A DNA stretch of 64,000 bases from Paraspadella gotoi (taxonomy: Eukaryota; Chaetognatha). The position numbers and the translations under genes are program-made. The first letter of the stretch is position 1. The number at the start of each line of letters is the position of its first letter. The notes beneath the pieces are model-generated. The model was given only the letters and a program-made list of their open reading frames with translations, was not told the DNA's origin and searched no databases. This document shows, in pieces, positions 63,988 through 64,000 of this stretch. The stretch covers positions 15,538,963-15,602,962 of the forward strand of contig CM119265.1 of NCBI GenBank assembly GCA_051294375.1, written 5' to 3'.

Positions 63988-64000
63988 TTCTCCGTACTGT

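Overview
This window is nuclear DNA of an invertebrate animal. Its genes are split by many short GT-AG introns, mostly 60-120 bases, and it carries long AT-rich spacers, (GA)n tracts, DNA transposons and a Pol III tRNA gene. The gene set (tetraspanin, UNCX homeobox, ASK1 kinase, ECSIT, POMT1) is metazoan. A degenerate CCCTAA tract argues for TTAGGG-type telomeres and so weakly against insects; I cannot name the phylum. The exon models were built by hand from splice sites, reading phase and family resemblance. Nearly all phases close without a break.

Layout. 0.7-11.6 kb (+): an SLC22 organic-ion transporter whose 6-kb third intron holds an antisense tetraspanin gene. 12 kb: tRNA-Asp. 13.2-15.1 kb (-): a secreted group III phospholipase A2. 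15.8-16.3 kb (-): a dynein roadblock light chain. 16.4-19 kb: repeats, including one transposon inserted in another. 19.4-22.7 kb (+): an unassigned membrane-protein reading frame that may be spliced to an AT-hook protein. 23.1-27.8 kb (-): puromycin-sensitive aminopeptidase with a duplicated exon. 27.9-31.6 kb (-): ECSIT. 33.0-41.9 kb (-): ASK1/MAP3K5. 42.9-46.9 kb (-): POMT1. 47.3-48.1 kb (-): ISCU. 48.4-51.4 kb (-): IBA57. 51.4-54.0 kb (-): a tiny one-pass protein, perhaps COX14-like. 54.6-56.2 kb (-): UNCX. 56.3-57.1 kb (-): EIF1AD. 57.9-62.4 kb: a low-GC island with a tandem array of an unrecognised ~115-residue domain, a divergent small ORF and an unrecognised type I membrane receptor. 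62.6-64.0 kb (-): an unrecognised, probably nuclear protein.

Functional grouping. Several neighbours serve mitochondria: ECSIT (complex I assembly and Toll-linked ROS signalling), ISCU and IBA57 (Fe-S cluster biogenesis, head to tail 356 bases apart) and perhaps the COX14-like protein. ECSIT lies next to ASK1, a ROS-responsive kinase.

The most likely undescribed system is the 57.9-62.4 kb island. Four homologous exons, all starting in phase 0 and all ending in a stop, lie head to tail behind one phase-0 leader exon. They sit opposite a divergent receptor with a signal peptide, one membrane span and four YxxV/L motifs in its tail. A fifth, frameshifted copy of the domain lies on the far side of the receptor. 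Second in interest is the aminopeptidase exon pair, which reading frame forces to be mutually exclusive.
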